Assembly: GCA_963747735.1 (NCBI GenBank) | Contig: CAVVGE010000001.1 | Coordinates: 682,001 to 746,000, forward strand | DNA: 64,000 nucleotides | Reading direction: 5' to 3' | From: AP-15 sp963747735 | GTDB lineage: Bacteria; Pseudomonadota; Alphaproteobacteria; ATCC43930; CGMCC-115725 | Shown here: in pieces, positions 10,117 to 19,796 of the stretch | How the letters are laid out: each line of letters opens with the position of its first letter | Position numbering within the stretch: position 1 is the stretch's first letter | Program-made: the position numbers and the translations under genes | Notes under the pieces: model-generated | Databases searched by the model: none | What the model saw: the letters and a program-made list of their open reading frames with translations, nothing else | Told to the model about the DNA's origin: nothing

Positions 10117-10420
10117 CCGGGCATCGCGGCCGGACGACGACAACCCGGAATGGACGAGCAAGGAATTCGCCGCGGCACGGCCCGCAACGGAAGTGCTGCC
10201 CGAATACATTGGCGAAACGGCGACGCAGAGCCTGATCCCTCGCGCGCGCGGCCGGCCGCAGAAGCCGGCCAAGAAGGTCAACCAGACGTTGCGCCTTGAC
10301 CCCGATGTGCTCGAAGCTTATCGGCGGCAGGGCAAAGGCTGGCAAAGGCGTATCAATGAGGTGTTGCGCCGGCACATGCCGGAGTCCTCGGGAGGTGGCC
10401 CGGTGGACGCCAACTCGTAG
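10094..10420 (+). CDS. brnA: BrnA family type II antitoxin
   Basis: 108-residue partner of BrnT. The N-terminal half (DDDNPEWTSKEFAAARPA) is the toxin-binding part and the C-terminal half (NQTLRLDPDVLEAYRRQGKGWQRRINEVLRRHM) is the ribbon-helix-helix DNA-binding domain that represses the operon. The module looks intact, with no frame break in either gene. Confidence 0.92.
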   Translation: MRKKISDSRASRPDDDNPEWTSKEFAAARPATEVLPEYIGETATQSLIPRARGRPQKPAKKVNQTLRLDPDVLEAYRRQGKGWQRRINEVLRRHMPESSGGGPVDANS

Positions 10421-10446
10421 GGGGCGCTTGGGCGAAATATCGGGAC

Positions 10447-11148
10447 TTATGATCGAACGGCATCGCTCTCAATTAAAAAATCACCGAGGGGTCTCGCCGC
10501 TTTTCTTGAATTGCATTGAAGGCACGCAGTCTTGAGGTTTTCCGCGCTGTTATCGCCCCCCTCACTTACGGGCGTAATATGATCGAGCGTTGCCGTGAAC
10601 CGCGTTAACTGCTTGTCACAGTAAGTGCATTTATACGAGTCACGCTCGAAAATTTTGAGGCGGTTTTCACGAATGTTATAGAAATCGATCTCCCGATGAT
10701 CCACTGTTGCGCTCACGACATTCGTTTGCCTTTCAGCCCGACGCCGCTGGCATACCGGGATCTCCTCGGGCATAAGCACGCGATAGAGCGTGCCCTCACG
10801 ATTTGGTTCCGCTTCCTGTCGAATTGCCCCTATTGCGGTCAATCCCACGAGTACTTGCCGAACTGTTGCCGAGCTTACCGCATTGTCGGCAGAGTCTCTT
10901 CGGGCCTTGCTGCCAGCATATACGGATTTGACGACGCCTGATCGCAACCCATAGGTGCTAGCTCTAATATACGGATTGCCCTGTTCTATAATCGAATGCC
11001 GTAACAAGTAAATATAAAATGCTGTCTCATATGGCGTCAGCTCTGGTAATAAAAGATCAACCACATCAGCGATTATATCTGGGAGTTCCAAACCAGAGAG
11101 CGTACGAAGCTCAGCGGCGCGCTCAGCTCTACTGATCTCGTTCTCCAA
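10447..11148 (-). CDS. HNH endonuclease with N-terminal winged-helix-like domain
   Basis: 233 residues in clearly AT-richer DNA than the neighbours, which suggests recent transfer. The C-terminal third is an HNH nuclease with a structural zinc site: C174xxC177, D189-H190, N200, and C209xxC212 followed by N213. Residues 35-110 (LTPYETAFYIYLLRHS, then VSSATVRQVLVGLTAIGAI) resemble the winged-helix domain of replication initiators and some transcription factors, so this may be a DNA-binding nuclease rather than a bare HNH protein. It lies between brnTA and an IS5 remnant and has no other nuclease, methylase or phage gene beside it. HNH part sure; biological role unknown. Confidence 0.8.
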   Translation of the reverse strand: MENEISRAERAAELRTLSGLELPDIIADVVDLLLPELTPYETAFYIYLLRHSIIEQGNPYIRASTYGLRSGVVKSVYAGSKARRDSADNAVSSATVRQVLVGLTAIGAIRQEAEPNREGTLYRVLMPEEIPVCQRRRAERQTNVVSATVDHREIDFYNIRENRLKIFERDSYKCTYCDKQLTRFTATLDHITPVSEGGDNSAENLKTACLQCNSRKAARPLGDFLIESDAVRS

Positions 11149-11238
11149 AATCTACAAGAGTGAACGAATTTGCTGAATGGCCCCGCTCACGATGCGTCCT
11201 CCGAGATCTCCTCCTTCAACAATAACCGGGCGGCCTAA

Positions 11239-11872
11239 GAGTTTGACTCACATAACAACGTTTGGCTGTAATGTTCGGCCGAGGCGTCGCATGAGTAGCT
11301 TGACGCTGGCGAGAAACAGCCATGCCAGAGCGCTTTCGAGAGTGGCTTTGCAGTCTTTGGCCAGGCGTCGGTTGCGGTTGAGCCAGGCGAAGAGCCTGCC
11401 CCGGCGCAGGCCGGGGTACGCTCGACCACCCAGCGTCGCGGCAGGAGGACAAATCCCGCGGCGGCCTCGGAGCGCTTGACGATCTCGATCGTCCATCGGC
11501 CGATTTTGTCGAGCCCAGCGGCAAACCCGGCCCCGTTGTAGGCGCCGTCGGCAAAAACATGACGCAGCCAAGGGTAGAGATATCGGGCGCTGCTCAGGAC
11601 CAGCGGGGCGCCATGGCGATCTTGGATGTCGGCCGGGTGCACCACCGCCGCGACCGTCCGCCACAACCCAGCGTCCCGCCACCGGTAGAAGAACCGCTGC
11701 ACCGTCGATCTGGGCCCATTCTTGATCGGTCACGTCGCTTGCGTAGCGCAGACCGTCGCGGCGATACTGCGGCTGGGTGGTTTCAGTCCACATCTTGCGA
11801 CCCTCTCCAGAGCTGACATCTAGAGAGTACCATAAACGACTGAAATCACTCACCTCATTTTGGGTCAAACTC
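11239..11872 (-). mobile_element. Decayed IS5-family insertion sequence (634 bp) with TAA target duplication
   Basis: The ends form inverted repeats: GAGTTTGACTCA from 11239 and its mirror ending at 11872 match at 11 of 12 bases. The element is flanked by the direct repeat taa at 11236-11238 and 11873-11875, in keeping with the short TNA duplications of the IS5 group. It is clearly shorter than intact IS5-family elements of about 0.8 kb or more because the transposase has lost internal parts. It is inserted exactly at the stop codon of the DUF35 gene. Confidence 0.85.
11248..11868 (-). pseudogene. IS5-family transposase, frameshifted and internally deleted
   Basis: The reading starts with MWTETTQPQYRRDGLRYASD and TDQEWAQID, the normal IS5-family N-terminus. 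After about 11700 the coding frame changes: the other frame reads FFYRWRDAGLWRTV, then HPADIQDRHGAPLVL and LPRRWVVERT. The original frame returns with FAWLNRNRRLAKD and ESALAWLFLASVKLL. Comparison with the remembered family layout shows two internal deletions, one after EWAQID and one between WRTV and the HPADIQDR strand. It cannot encode an active transposase. Confidence 0.85.
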
Positions 11873-12264
11873 TAAGTCGGGGTGAACATCGGCACCGGGG
11901 GGCCGCCGTCGCTGGGCTTGAAGACGAGGCGGACGGGTTGGCCGATCCTGATCTGGTCGAGATCGCAATCGACGATGTTGGTCATCATCGTCGGCCCCTC
12001 GGCCAGGGTCACGTAGGCGATCGCGTAGGGGACCGGGCTGCGCCGCATGACGCTGTAGGTATAGATCACCCCGTTGCCCGAAACCTGCTGCAGCGCGGTC
12101 TTGTCGCTGAAGCAATTCGGGCAGATCGCCCGCGGATAATAAAACAACGTGCCGCAGGCGTTGCATTTGCCGACCATCAGCTTGCCTTCGGCGGCGGCGT
12201 CCCAAAATGCCTTGGTTTCGAGATTGGGCACCGGGGCTTGGATTTTGCGCTCCTGGCTCTGCAT
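11872..12264 (-). CDS. DUF35/OB-fold zinc-ribbon protein (thiolase partner)
   Basis: 130-residue protein with an N-terminal zinc ribbon (CNACGTLFYYPRAICPNC) and a C-terminal OB fold (VIYTYSVMRRSP, YVTLAEGP, GQPVRLVF). DUF35 proteins sit beside SCP2-type thiolases and bind acyl-CoA; in steroid degraders the pair can act as a retro-aldolase (ChsH2/Ltp2 type). It starts five bases after the thiolase stop, so the two probably form one complex. Its TAG stop is made partly of IS5 sequence: the insertion replaced the downstream base with the same base, so the protein end is unchanged. Confidence 0.88.
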   Translation of the reverse strand: MQSQERKIQAPVPNLETKAFWDAAAEGKLMVGKCNACGTLFYYPRAICPNCFSDKTALQQVSGNGVIYTYSVMRRSPVPYAIAYVTLAEGPTMMTNIVDCDLDQIRIGQPVRLVFKPSDGGPPVPMFTPT

Positions 12265-12269
12265 GACAG

Positions 12270-13442
12270 TCACTCCCGTTCCATGATCACGGTCGCGGCC
12301 CCATGCCTGGTCCCGAGCGAGCCGCCGGTGCCGTGCGCCAGCGCCAGATCGCAATTCGCCACCTGCACTTTCGGATGCGCCTCGCCGCGCAATTGACGCA
12401 CCGCCTCGACCACCTTGGTCAACCCGCCGCGGTTCGACGGGTGATTGTTGCACAAGCCGCCGCCATCGGTGTTGAACGGCAATTTGCCGGTGCCCGAGAT
12501 CAAATTGCCGTCGGAGACGAACCGGCCGCCCTGTCCCTTCTCGCAGAAACCGAGATCCTCGATCTGCATGACGACGGTGATCGTAAAGCTGTCGTAGATC
12601 GAGGCGTATTTGATATCGGCGGGCTTGATCCCGGCCTCGGCAAAGGCCGCCGGCCCCGACCACACCGCGCCCGAATAGGTCAGGTCGATCTGCCCGCCCA
12701 TCTGGTGCTTGGGCGCTTCGCCGGCGCCGATGATCCTGACCAATGGCCGCTTCAGGCTGCGCGCCACCTCGGGGCTGGCGACGATGATCGCGCCGCCGCC
12801 GTCGCTGATCACGCAGCAATCGAGCCGGTGCAGCGGGTCGGCGATCATCGGCGAATTGACCACATCCTCGACCGTGACGACGTTGCGCAGCATCGCATGC
12901 GGGTTGTATTGCGCATGGTGCGAGGCCGCGACCTTGACCCAGGCGAGCTGCTCGCTGGTCGTGCCGTACTGGTGCATGTGGCGCATCGCGCACATCGCGT
13001 ACATGTTCGCGGTCGCCGGCGCATAGGGGTTCTCGAACGCGGTCTCGGCCGACTGCGCCGCCGCGGCGCGCGGGGTGGTGCCGGTCGCCACCCCCTCGGT
13101 GCGCGGCCTGCCGGCGAGCGTGATCAGCGCTACCCTGCATTTGCCCGCCGCGATCGCCTCGGCCGCGTGGCCGACCTGCAACAGATAGGACGAGCCGCCG
13201 GTGTCGGTCGAATCCCAGTGCCGCAATTTGAGCCCGAGATAATCGATCATCGACAAGGCACCCAGACCCGGCGTGTCGCCGGAGGCGCAGAAGTAGCCGT
13301 CGATGTCGTTCTTCGTCAGTCCGGCATCGGCGAGCGCGCCCGCGGCACACTCGGCGTGCAATTGAAACAGCGACTTGTCGTCGGCCTTGCGCGTCGGATG
13401 CTCGAAAATCCCGACGATATTGGCCTTGCCCTTGATGCTCAT
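12270..13442 (-). CDS. Thiolase family protein (SCP2/acetyl-CoA acetyltransferase-like)
   Basis: 390-residue thiolase-fold enzyme acting on acyl-CoA. The N-terminal ALADAGLTKNDIDGYF, the central ISDGGGAIIVASPEVA and the C-terminal HPSNRGGL and ALAHGTGGSLG stretches match the lipid-transfer-protein thiolase subgroup. I chose the ATG at 13442 (MSIKGKANI); an in-frame start at 13529 would run into the upstream toxin-antitoxin promoter. It is followed at once by the DUF35 gene, the standard two-gene unit of this subgroup. Likely role: carbon-carbon bond cleavage in degradation of a branched or cyclic acyl-CoA. Confidence 0.88.
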   Translation of the reverse strand: MSIKGKANIVGIFEHPTRKADDKSLFQLHAECAAGALADAGLTKNDIDGYFCASGDTPGLGALSMIDYLGLKLRHWDSTDTGGSSYLLQVGHAAEAIAAGKCRVALITLAGRPRTEGVATGTTPRAAAAQSAETAFENPYAPATANMYAMCAMRHMHQYGTTSEQLAWVKVAASHHAQYNPHAMLRNVVTVEDVVNSPMIADPLHRLDCCVISDGGGAIIVASPEVARSLKRPLVRIIGAGEAPKHQMGGQIDLTYSGAVWSGPAAFAEAGIKPADIKYASIYDSFTITVVMQIEDLGFCEKGQGGRFVSDGNLISGTGKLPFNTDGGGLCNNHPSNRGGLTKVVEAVRQLRGEAHPKVQVANCDLALAHGTGGSLGTRHGAATVIMERE

Positions 13443-13561
13443 CGCCGGCTCATCTCCCCTTCGAGGCAAATGTGTTCTGCGCCGATCGGATACCGTTCCG
13501 CACCCGCGGTCAATCCCAGATCGCGCCACGTCGCTTGCGGCGCGTGTCGAGCCGAGGTACT

Positions 13562-13578
13562 TTGGTCAACTAGACCAA
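13562..13578. promoter_or_regulatory. Palindromic operator upstream of the Phd-type antitoxin gene
   Basis: TTGGTC and GACCAA flank a five-base centre, giving a 17-bp palindrome 21 bases before the antitoxin ATG. Antitoxins of this family bind such palindromes and repress their own promoter. Confidence 0.65.
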
Positions 13579-13599
13579 GCTAACCGGTGGGAAGGCTGG

Positions 13600-13842
13600 A
13601 TGAGCGAAACTTTCAACCTGTATCAGGCCAAGACGCACCTGTCGCGGCTGGTCGACCGCGCCGCGAATGGCGAGGAAATTGTCATCGCCAAGGCGGGCAA
13701 GCCGCGGGCCAAGCTGGTCCCGTTGCGCGATCACATCAAGCCGCGCGAGCCGAAAAACCTGCTGGGACTTAGCTTTATCGCCGACGATTTCGACGATCCG
13801 CTGCCGGCGGAGGTGCAATCGGTGTTCGAACCCGATCAGTGA
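13600..13842 (+). CDS. Type II antitoxin, Phd/YefM family
   Basis: 80-residue antitoxin. The N-terminus (MSETFNLYQAKTHLSRLVDRAANGEEIVIAKAGKPRAKL) is the classic Phd/YefM fold for DNA binding, and the acidic C-terminus (FIADDFDDPLPAEVQSVF) is the part that blocks the toxin. The ATG at 13600 gives the correct family N-terminus; a longer reading from 13375 runs through noncoding DNA. The GTG of the toxin gene overlaps its stop by four bases. Confidence 0.92.
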   Translation: MSETFNLYQAKTHLSRLVDRAANGEEIVIAKAGKPRAKLVPLRDHIKPREPKNLLGLSFIADDFDDPLPAEVQSVFEPDQ

Positions 13843-14225
13843 GGCTGCTCCTCGATACGCATATATTTCTGTGGTGGAACGGTCGTCCGCAGTTGATCAG
13901 AGCCGCAGTGCGGGATGCGATCATCGATTCCGCCAACGAGATTTACGTCAGCGCTGCTTCGGTCTGGGAAATCGGCATCAAACGCGCACTCGGCAAGCTC
14001 GAATTTTCTGGGAAGATTGTCAGAGCGATCCGCGCCCATCGCTTTGAGGTGCTGCCGATCAGCGGCGAACACGCTGAGCGCGCGGCCGAGCTGCCGCGCC
14101 ACCACGCCGATCCGTTTGACCGGCTTCTCGTCGCACAAGCGGACCTCGAGCGCATGCTTCTCGGCACGCAGGATGCGAAAATCAGACCCTATCCGGTAGC
14201 GACGATCGGATTTGGCGAGAGATAA
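13839..14225 (+). CDS. vapC: PIN domain ribonuclease toxin (VapC type)
   Basis: 128-residue PIN-domain toxin that cleaves RNA unless bound by its antitoxin. The acidic active-site residues are D6 (MRLLLDTHIFLWW), E44 (SVWEIGIK), D91 and D94 (HADPFDRLL). The start is the GTG at 13839, overlapping the antitoxin stop (GTGA). The pair looks intact and functional, unlike two other antitoxin loci in this window. Confidence 0.92.
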   Translation: MRLLLDTHIFLWWNGRPQLIRAAVRDAIIDSANEIYVSAASVWEIGIKRALGKLEFSGKIVRAIRAHRFEVLPISGEHAERAAELPRHHADPFDRLLVAQADLERMLLGTQDAKIRPYPVATIGFGER

Positions 14226-14296
14226 AGCGCATCTCCAAATCTTGACGCTCGGCGGCGCGCGACGCAGGTTCGGACAAATTTTGAGCGAGGTGCCGC

Positions 14297-15439
14297 ATGG
14301 GGCCGCTGGCCGGGATCAGGGTGGTGGAGTTGGCCGGCATCGGGCCGGGGCCGATGTGCGCGATGCTGCTCGCCGATCTGGGGGCGACGGTATTGCGCGT
14401 CGATAGGAAGGAGCCGAGCGGCCTCGGGGTCCCGCGCCCGCTGCGCTACGATTTGTTGCTGCGCGGCCGCTATTCGTTGCCGCTCGACCTCAAATCGGCA
14501 GGCGGGAAGGCGCTGGCGCTGCGCCTCGTCGACGAGGCCGACGCGCTGATCGAAGGCTTTCGCCCCGGTGTTACCGAGCGGCTCGGGCTTGGCCCCGGCG
14601 ACTGCCTCGCCCGCAACCCGCGGCTTGTCTATGGCCGGGTCACCGGCTGGGGCCAGGAGGGGCCGCTGGCGCAGGCGGCGGGGCACGACATCAACTACAT
14701 CTCGCTCGCCGGCGCGTTGCACGCCTTCGGCCAGCGCGGCCAGAAGCCGACTCAGCCCTTGAACCTGCTCGGCGATTTCGCCGGTGGTGCCCTCTATCTT
14801 GCCTTCGGGCTGGTCTGCGCGATCCTCGAAGCGCGCCAATCTGGCCGCGGCCAGGTGGTCGATGCGGCAATGGTCGATGGCGTGGCCTCGCTGATGACCT
14901 CGTTCCATGGCGCCGTCGCCGCCGGGCTCGCCAGCCACGAGCGCGGCACCAGCCACCTCGACGGCGGCGCCCATTTCTATAATGCCTACGAATGCGCCGA
15001 CGGCCGCTGGATCTCGGTCGCCGCGATCGAGGGCAAGTTCTACGCCGAGCTGTTGCGCCGGCTCGACATCGACCCGGCGACGCTGCCGCCGCAGATGGCG
15101 CGCGAGAGCTGGCCCGAGATGCAGGCCGGGCTTGCCGCGCTGTTCAAGACCCGCACCCGCGACGAATGGTGTGACTTGCTCGAAGGGACGGACGCTTGCT
15201 TTGCCCCGGTCCTGACCACCGACGAGGCGGCGCTTCATCCGCACAACGTCGCGCGCGGGAGCTATGTCGAGATCGACGGCATCACCCAGCCGGCGCCGGC
15301 GCCGCGTTTTAGCCGGACCGTTCCCGACCTGCCGATCCCGCCGCAGCCGAGCGATCCGGAGCTCGCCGAAACCGCCCTGGCGCCCTGGCTGGGCCCCGCC
15401 GAGATCGTGGCGCTCAAAGCCGCCGGCACGATCGGCTGA
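14297..15439 (+). CDS. CaiB/BaiF CoA-transferase family protein, alpha-methylacyl-CoA racemase-like
   Basis: 380-residue enzyme of CoA-transferase family III. The GHDINYISLAGAL stretch and LLGDFAGG are characteristic of alpha-methylacyl-CoA racemases, with H130 and D160 as the likely acid/base pair. Such racemases convert 2R- to 2S-methylacyl-CoA so that branched fatty acids or sterol side chains can enter beta-oxidation. The ATG at 14297 gives the normal N-terminus (MGPLAGIRVVELAGIGPGPMCAM). It lies 1 kb from the thiolase/DUF35 pair but on the other strand, and is followed within ten bases by tsaC. A CoA transferase with another substrate is the alternative. Confidence 0.88.
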   Translation: MGPLAGIRVVELAGIGPGPMCAMLLADLGATVLRVDRKEPSGLGVPRPLRYDLLLRGRYSLPLDLKSAGGKALALRLVDEADALIEGFRPGVTERLGLGPGDCLARNPRLVYGRVTGWGQEGPLAQAAGHDINYISLAGALHAFGQRGQKPTQPLNLLGDFAGGALYLAFGLVCAILEARQSGRGQVVDAAMVDGVASLMTSFHGAVAAGLASHERGTSHLDGGAHFYNAYECADGRWISVAAIEGKFYAELLRRLDIDPATLPPQMARESWPEMQAGLAALFKTRTRDEWCDLLEGTDACFAPVLTTDEAALHPHNVARGSYVEIDGITQPAPAPRFSRTVPDLPIPPQPSDPELAETALAPWLGPAEIVALKAAGTIG

Positions 15440-15448
15440 GGCTTCGTC

Positions 15449-16405
<957 letters not shown>

Positions 16406-16412
16406 GAACACG

Positions 16413-17720
16413 ATGGCCGGCGGGTCAGTGCACGTCGTCGGCGCCGGCCTCGCCGGGCTCTCGGCGGCGGTCGCGCTCGCCGCTGCGGACCGGAGGGTCC
16501 GGCTCTATGAAGCCGGGCCGCAGGCCGGCGGGCGTTGCCGCTCCTATTTCGATGCCGAGCTCGGCTGCCGCCTCGACAACGGCAACCATCTCCTGCTCGC
16601 CGGCAACCGGGCGGCGCTCGGCTATCTGCGGCAGGTGGGCGCGCTCGACACGCTCGAAGGGCCGCACGAGGCGGCGTTCCCATTTATCGATATCGCGAGC
16701 GCAGAGCGCTGGACGATCCGGCCCAATCACGGAGTCGTGCCGTGGTGGATCGCCAGCGCTGCGCGACGGGTGCCGAAAACAAAGCCAGCCGATTATCTTA
16801 GAGCGTCGAGGCTGCTGTTTGCGGGCACCGAGGCGACGGTCGCCGCGACGCTCGGTCGTGGCAGCCAGCTGTTCCGCGCGTTGTGGGAACCGTTGGCGGT
16901 CGCGGCGCTGAACACCAGCGCCGAGCAGGGCTCGGCCCGGCTGTTCGGGCGAGTGCTGATCGAGACATTGGCACGGGGGGCCGCCGCCTGCCGCCCGCTC
17001 GTGCCGCGCGACGGGCTGTCGGAGAGCTTTGTCGAGCCCGCGCTCGGGTTTTTGCGCGCGCATGGCGCCGATATCCGATTTGGCGCAAGGTTGCGCGCTC
17101 TCAAGCTCGCGGATGGCCAGGTCGGCGAGCTGTTGTTCGACAAAGGCCCGGCGGCGCTCGGGGCCGATGACAGGGTCGTCCTCGCCGTCCCGGCGGCGGT
17201 CGCGGCGCGCCTTGTTCCGGAGTTGATCGTGCCTGATACCGCTTCACCGATCGTCAATGCGCATTTTCGCTGTGCGGCGCCGATCGGCTCGCCGCTCTTT
17301 GTTGGGATTGTCGGCGGGTCGGCGCAATGGGTGTTTCGCAAGCGCGAGGTGCTGTCGGTGACGGTCAGCGCTGCCGACCGGCTGGTCGATCTCCCGGCGA
17401 ATGCGCTGCGCGAGCTGCTCTGGCGCGATGTCGTCCTGGCCTACGGTCTGCCGCACGGGACGCCGCCGCCGGCTCGGATCGTCAAGGAGCGGCGCGCGAC
17501 CTTTCTCGCAAGCCCCGAGGAGCTGCGGCGCCGGCCGCCAGCGGCAACTCGCTGGACGAACCTGATGCTGGCCGGCGACTACACGGATACCGGGCTGCCG
17601 GCGACGATCGAGGGTGCGATCCGTTCGGGCGGCGCTGCGGCACGGCATGTCCTCGGCCGTCGGCCAAATCCGTCGCGGCAAAGGCAGGCGCGGCTTGCCC
17701 CACGGCAAAGCCTCTCCTGA
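16413..17720 (+). CDS. hpnE: Hydroxysqualene dehydroxylase HpnE
   Basis: 435-residue FAD-dependent enzyme that reduces hydroxysqualene to squalene, the third step from farnesyl diphosphate in the HpnC-HpnD-HpnE route. The N-terminal dinucleotide-binding motif is VHVVGAGLAGLSAAVAL, followed by EAGPQAGGRCRSYF, and the C-terminus has NLMLAGDYTDTGLPATIEGAIRSG, the amine-oxidase-type FAD-binding end. Its stop shares one base with the start of shc (TGATG), so the two are translationally coupled. hpnC and hpnD normally precede it; here tsaC does, so they must lie elsewhere. Confidence 0.93.
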   Translation: MAGGSVHVVGAGLAGLSAAVALAAADRRVRLYEAGPQAGGRCRSYFDAELGCRLDNGNHLLLAGNRAALGYLRQVGALDTLEGPHEAAFPFIDIASAERWTIRPNHGVVPWWIASAARRVPKTKPADYLRASRLLFAGTEATVAATLGRGSQLFRALWEPLAVAALNTSAEQGSARLFGRVLIETLARGAAACRPLVPRDGLSESFVEPALGFLRAHGADIRFGARLRALKLADGQVGELLFDKGPAALGADDRVVLAVPAAVAARLVPELIVPDTASPIVNAHFRCAAPIGSPLFVGIVGGSAQWVFRKREVLSVTVSAADRLVDLPANALRELLWRDVVLAYGLPHGTPPPARIVKERRATFLASPEELRRRPPAATRWTNLMLAGDYTDTGLPATIEGAIRSGGAAARHVLGRRPNPSRQRQARLAPRQSLS

Positions 17721-19660
17721 TGAGCCGCGCCGCGCCGGCCTCTGCGTTCGCTGCGTCCGAGCTGGAGACCGCAATCGACCGCGCCGCGCGCTCGCTGCTG
17801 GCACGGCAGCACGCCGACGGCCATTGGCAGTTCGAGCTCGAAGCGGATGCGACGATCCCGGCCGAGTTCATGCTGCTGCAGCATTACCTCGACCGGGTCG
17901 AGCCCGCGCTCGAGGCGCGGATCGCGGCCTTCCTCAGAGCGACGCAAGCGGAACATGGCGGCTGGCCGCTGTTCTACGGCGGCGATTTCGAGCTCAGCGG
18001 CTCGGTCAAGGCGTATTTCGCGCTGAAGGCCGCCGGGGATCCCCCCGAGGCGCCCCATATGACGCGCGCGCGCGAGGCGATCCTGGCGCATGGCGGGGCG
18101 CGCCGCTGCAACGTCTTTACCCGCGCTCTTCTCGCGCTCTTCGGCGAGGTGCCGTGGCGAGCGGTGCCGATGATGCCGGTCGAGATCATGCTGTTGCCGC
18201 GCTGGTCGCCGTTTCACATCGACAAAGTGTCGTACTGGTCGCGCACCGTCCTGGTGCCGCTCTTGGTGCTGATGGCGCTGCGCCCGCGCGCCCGCAACCC
18301 GCAACGGGTGACGATCCCGGAGCTCTTTGTCGAGCCGCCCGAACAGGTGCGCGGCTGGATCACCGGGCCAACCGCGTCGCCATGGTCGCGCGCGTTTGGT
18401 CTGCTCGACCGGCTGTTGCGCACCACCGAGCCATTCTTTCCGGCCGGGGCGCGGCGGCGGGCGATCGCCAAGGCGGCGGCGTTCGTCGGCGAGCGCTTGA
18501 ACGGCGAGGACGGTCTCGGCGGCATCTACCCGGCGATGGCCAACTCGCTGATGATGTACGACTGCCTCGGCTATCCGGCGGACCACCCCTATTGCTTGAC
18601 CGCGACGGCGGCGATCCGCAAGCTTTTGGTGCTCGACGGCGAGCGCAACTATTGCCAGCCCTGCCTGTCGCCGGTCTGGGATACGGCCCTGGCCTGTCAT
18701 GCGCTGATGGATGCGGGAGAGGGCGAGCACGGCCCGGCATTGCGCCAGGCGCTCGGCTGGCTCGAGCAAAAGCAGGTGCTGAACATGGTCGGCGACTGGG
18801 CCGCCACTCGCCCCGGCCTGCGGCCCGGCGGCTGGGCGTTCCAATACGAGAACCCGTATTATCCCGATGTCGACGACACCGCGGCCGCCGCGCTCGCCCT
18901 CGATCGTTTCGATCGCGAAGGCTATCGTGCCGCGGTCGAGCGCGCCGCCGAATGGCTTGTCGGCATGCAGAGCAAAGGCGGCGGCTGGGGCTCCTTTGAT
19001 GCCGACAACACGCATTATTACCTGAACCACATCCCGTTCGCCGACCACGGCGCCTTGCTCGATCCGCCGACCGCCGATGTCAGCGCCCGCTGCCTCGGCC
19101 TCTTCGGGCAGCTCGGCTATTCGGCCGAGCACGCCTGCGTCGCGGGCGCGCTCGCCTTTTTGCGGCACGAGCAGGAGGCCGACGGCAGCTGGTTTGGCCG
19201 CTGGGGCACCAACTACATCTATGGCACCTGGTCGGTGCTGGTTGCGCTCCACGGCGCCGGCGCCGATCCCGGCGCGCCGGAAATCCGCCGCGCGGTCGAA
19301 TGGCTGCTCGCCCGGCAACGAGAGGATGGCGGCTGGGGCGAGGACAGCCGCTCGTATCGGCCGGATGCGCCGCATGGCGAGGCGGCTTACAGCACGGCCT
19401 CGCAAACCGCCTGGGCGTTGCTCGGCCTGATGGCCGCGGGCGAGGCCGCCAACCCGGCCGTGGCCCGCGGTATCGCCTATCTGCTGGCAAGCCAAAACGC
19501 AAATGGCGAATGGGACGAGCCGTGGTTCACCGCGGTCGGCTTTCCCCGCGTGTTCTACCTGCGCTACCACGGGTATCGAGCTTATTTCCCGCTCTGGGCG
19601 CTCGCCCGCTATCGGCGCCTTGGGACCGGGAATTCGCCGCCGGCTCGGCTCGGCATCTGA
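17720..19660 (+). CDS. shc: Squalene-hopene cyclase
   Basis: 646-residue membrane-bound cyclase that folds squalene into hopene/hopanol. The catalytic DxDD motif is D383-V-D385-D386 in YYPDVDDTAAAAL. QW-type repeats are seen as GHWQFELE near residue 35, GGWGSF, DGSWFGRWG and EDGGWGED toward the C-terminus. Length is normal. The ATG at 17720 overlaps the hpnE stop by one base; longer readings in this frame run into hpnE. Also called hpnF. Confidence 0.96.
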   Translation: MSRAAPASAFAASELETAIDRAARSLLARQHADGHWQFELEADATIPAEFMLLQHYLDRVEPALEARIAAFLRATQAEHGGWPLFYGGDFELSGSVKAYFALKAAGDPPEAPHMTRAREAILAHGGARRCNVFTRALLALFGEVPWRAVPMMPVEIMLLPRWSPFHIDKVSYWSRTVLVPLLVLMALRPRARNPQRVTIPELFVEPPEQVRGWITGPTASPWSRAFGLLDRLLRTTEPFFPAGARRRAIAKAAAFVGERLNGEDGLGGIYPAMANSLMMYDCLGYPADHPYCLTATAAIRKLLVLDGERNYCQPCLSPVWDTALACHALMDAGEGEHGPALRQALGWLEQKQVLNMVGDWAATRPGLRPGGWAFQYENPYYPDVDDTAAAALALDRFDREGYRAAVERAAEWLVGMQSKGGGWGSFDADNTHYYLNHIPFADHGALLDPPTADVSARCLGLFGQLGYSAEHACVAGALAFLRHEQEADGSWFGRWGTNYIYGTWSVLVALHGAGADPGAPEIRRAVEWLLARQREDGGWGEDSRSYRPDAPHGEAAYSTASQTAWALLGLMAAGEAANPAVARGIAYLLASQNANGEWDEPWFTAVGFPRVFYLRYHGYRAYFPLWALARYRRLGTGNSPPARLGI

Positions 19661-19796
19661 GCCGGGTTGCTTTTTCCGATGGCGAATCGCCGCAAACGCG
19701 AGTAAGGGGTCAGCACAGGCAGGGGGCTCTCGAGCCGGCGCTCACGGCGGCGGTGGCTCGGATGTATGGCCTGCCGATGGCAGGATAGGACCGCGC

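Noticed and set aside
17579..19570. A 660-codon minus-strand frame opposite shc
   Set aside because: It is the mirror of a real high-GC gene; no motif and no ribosome site.
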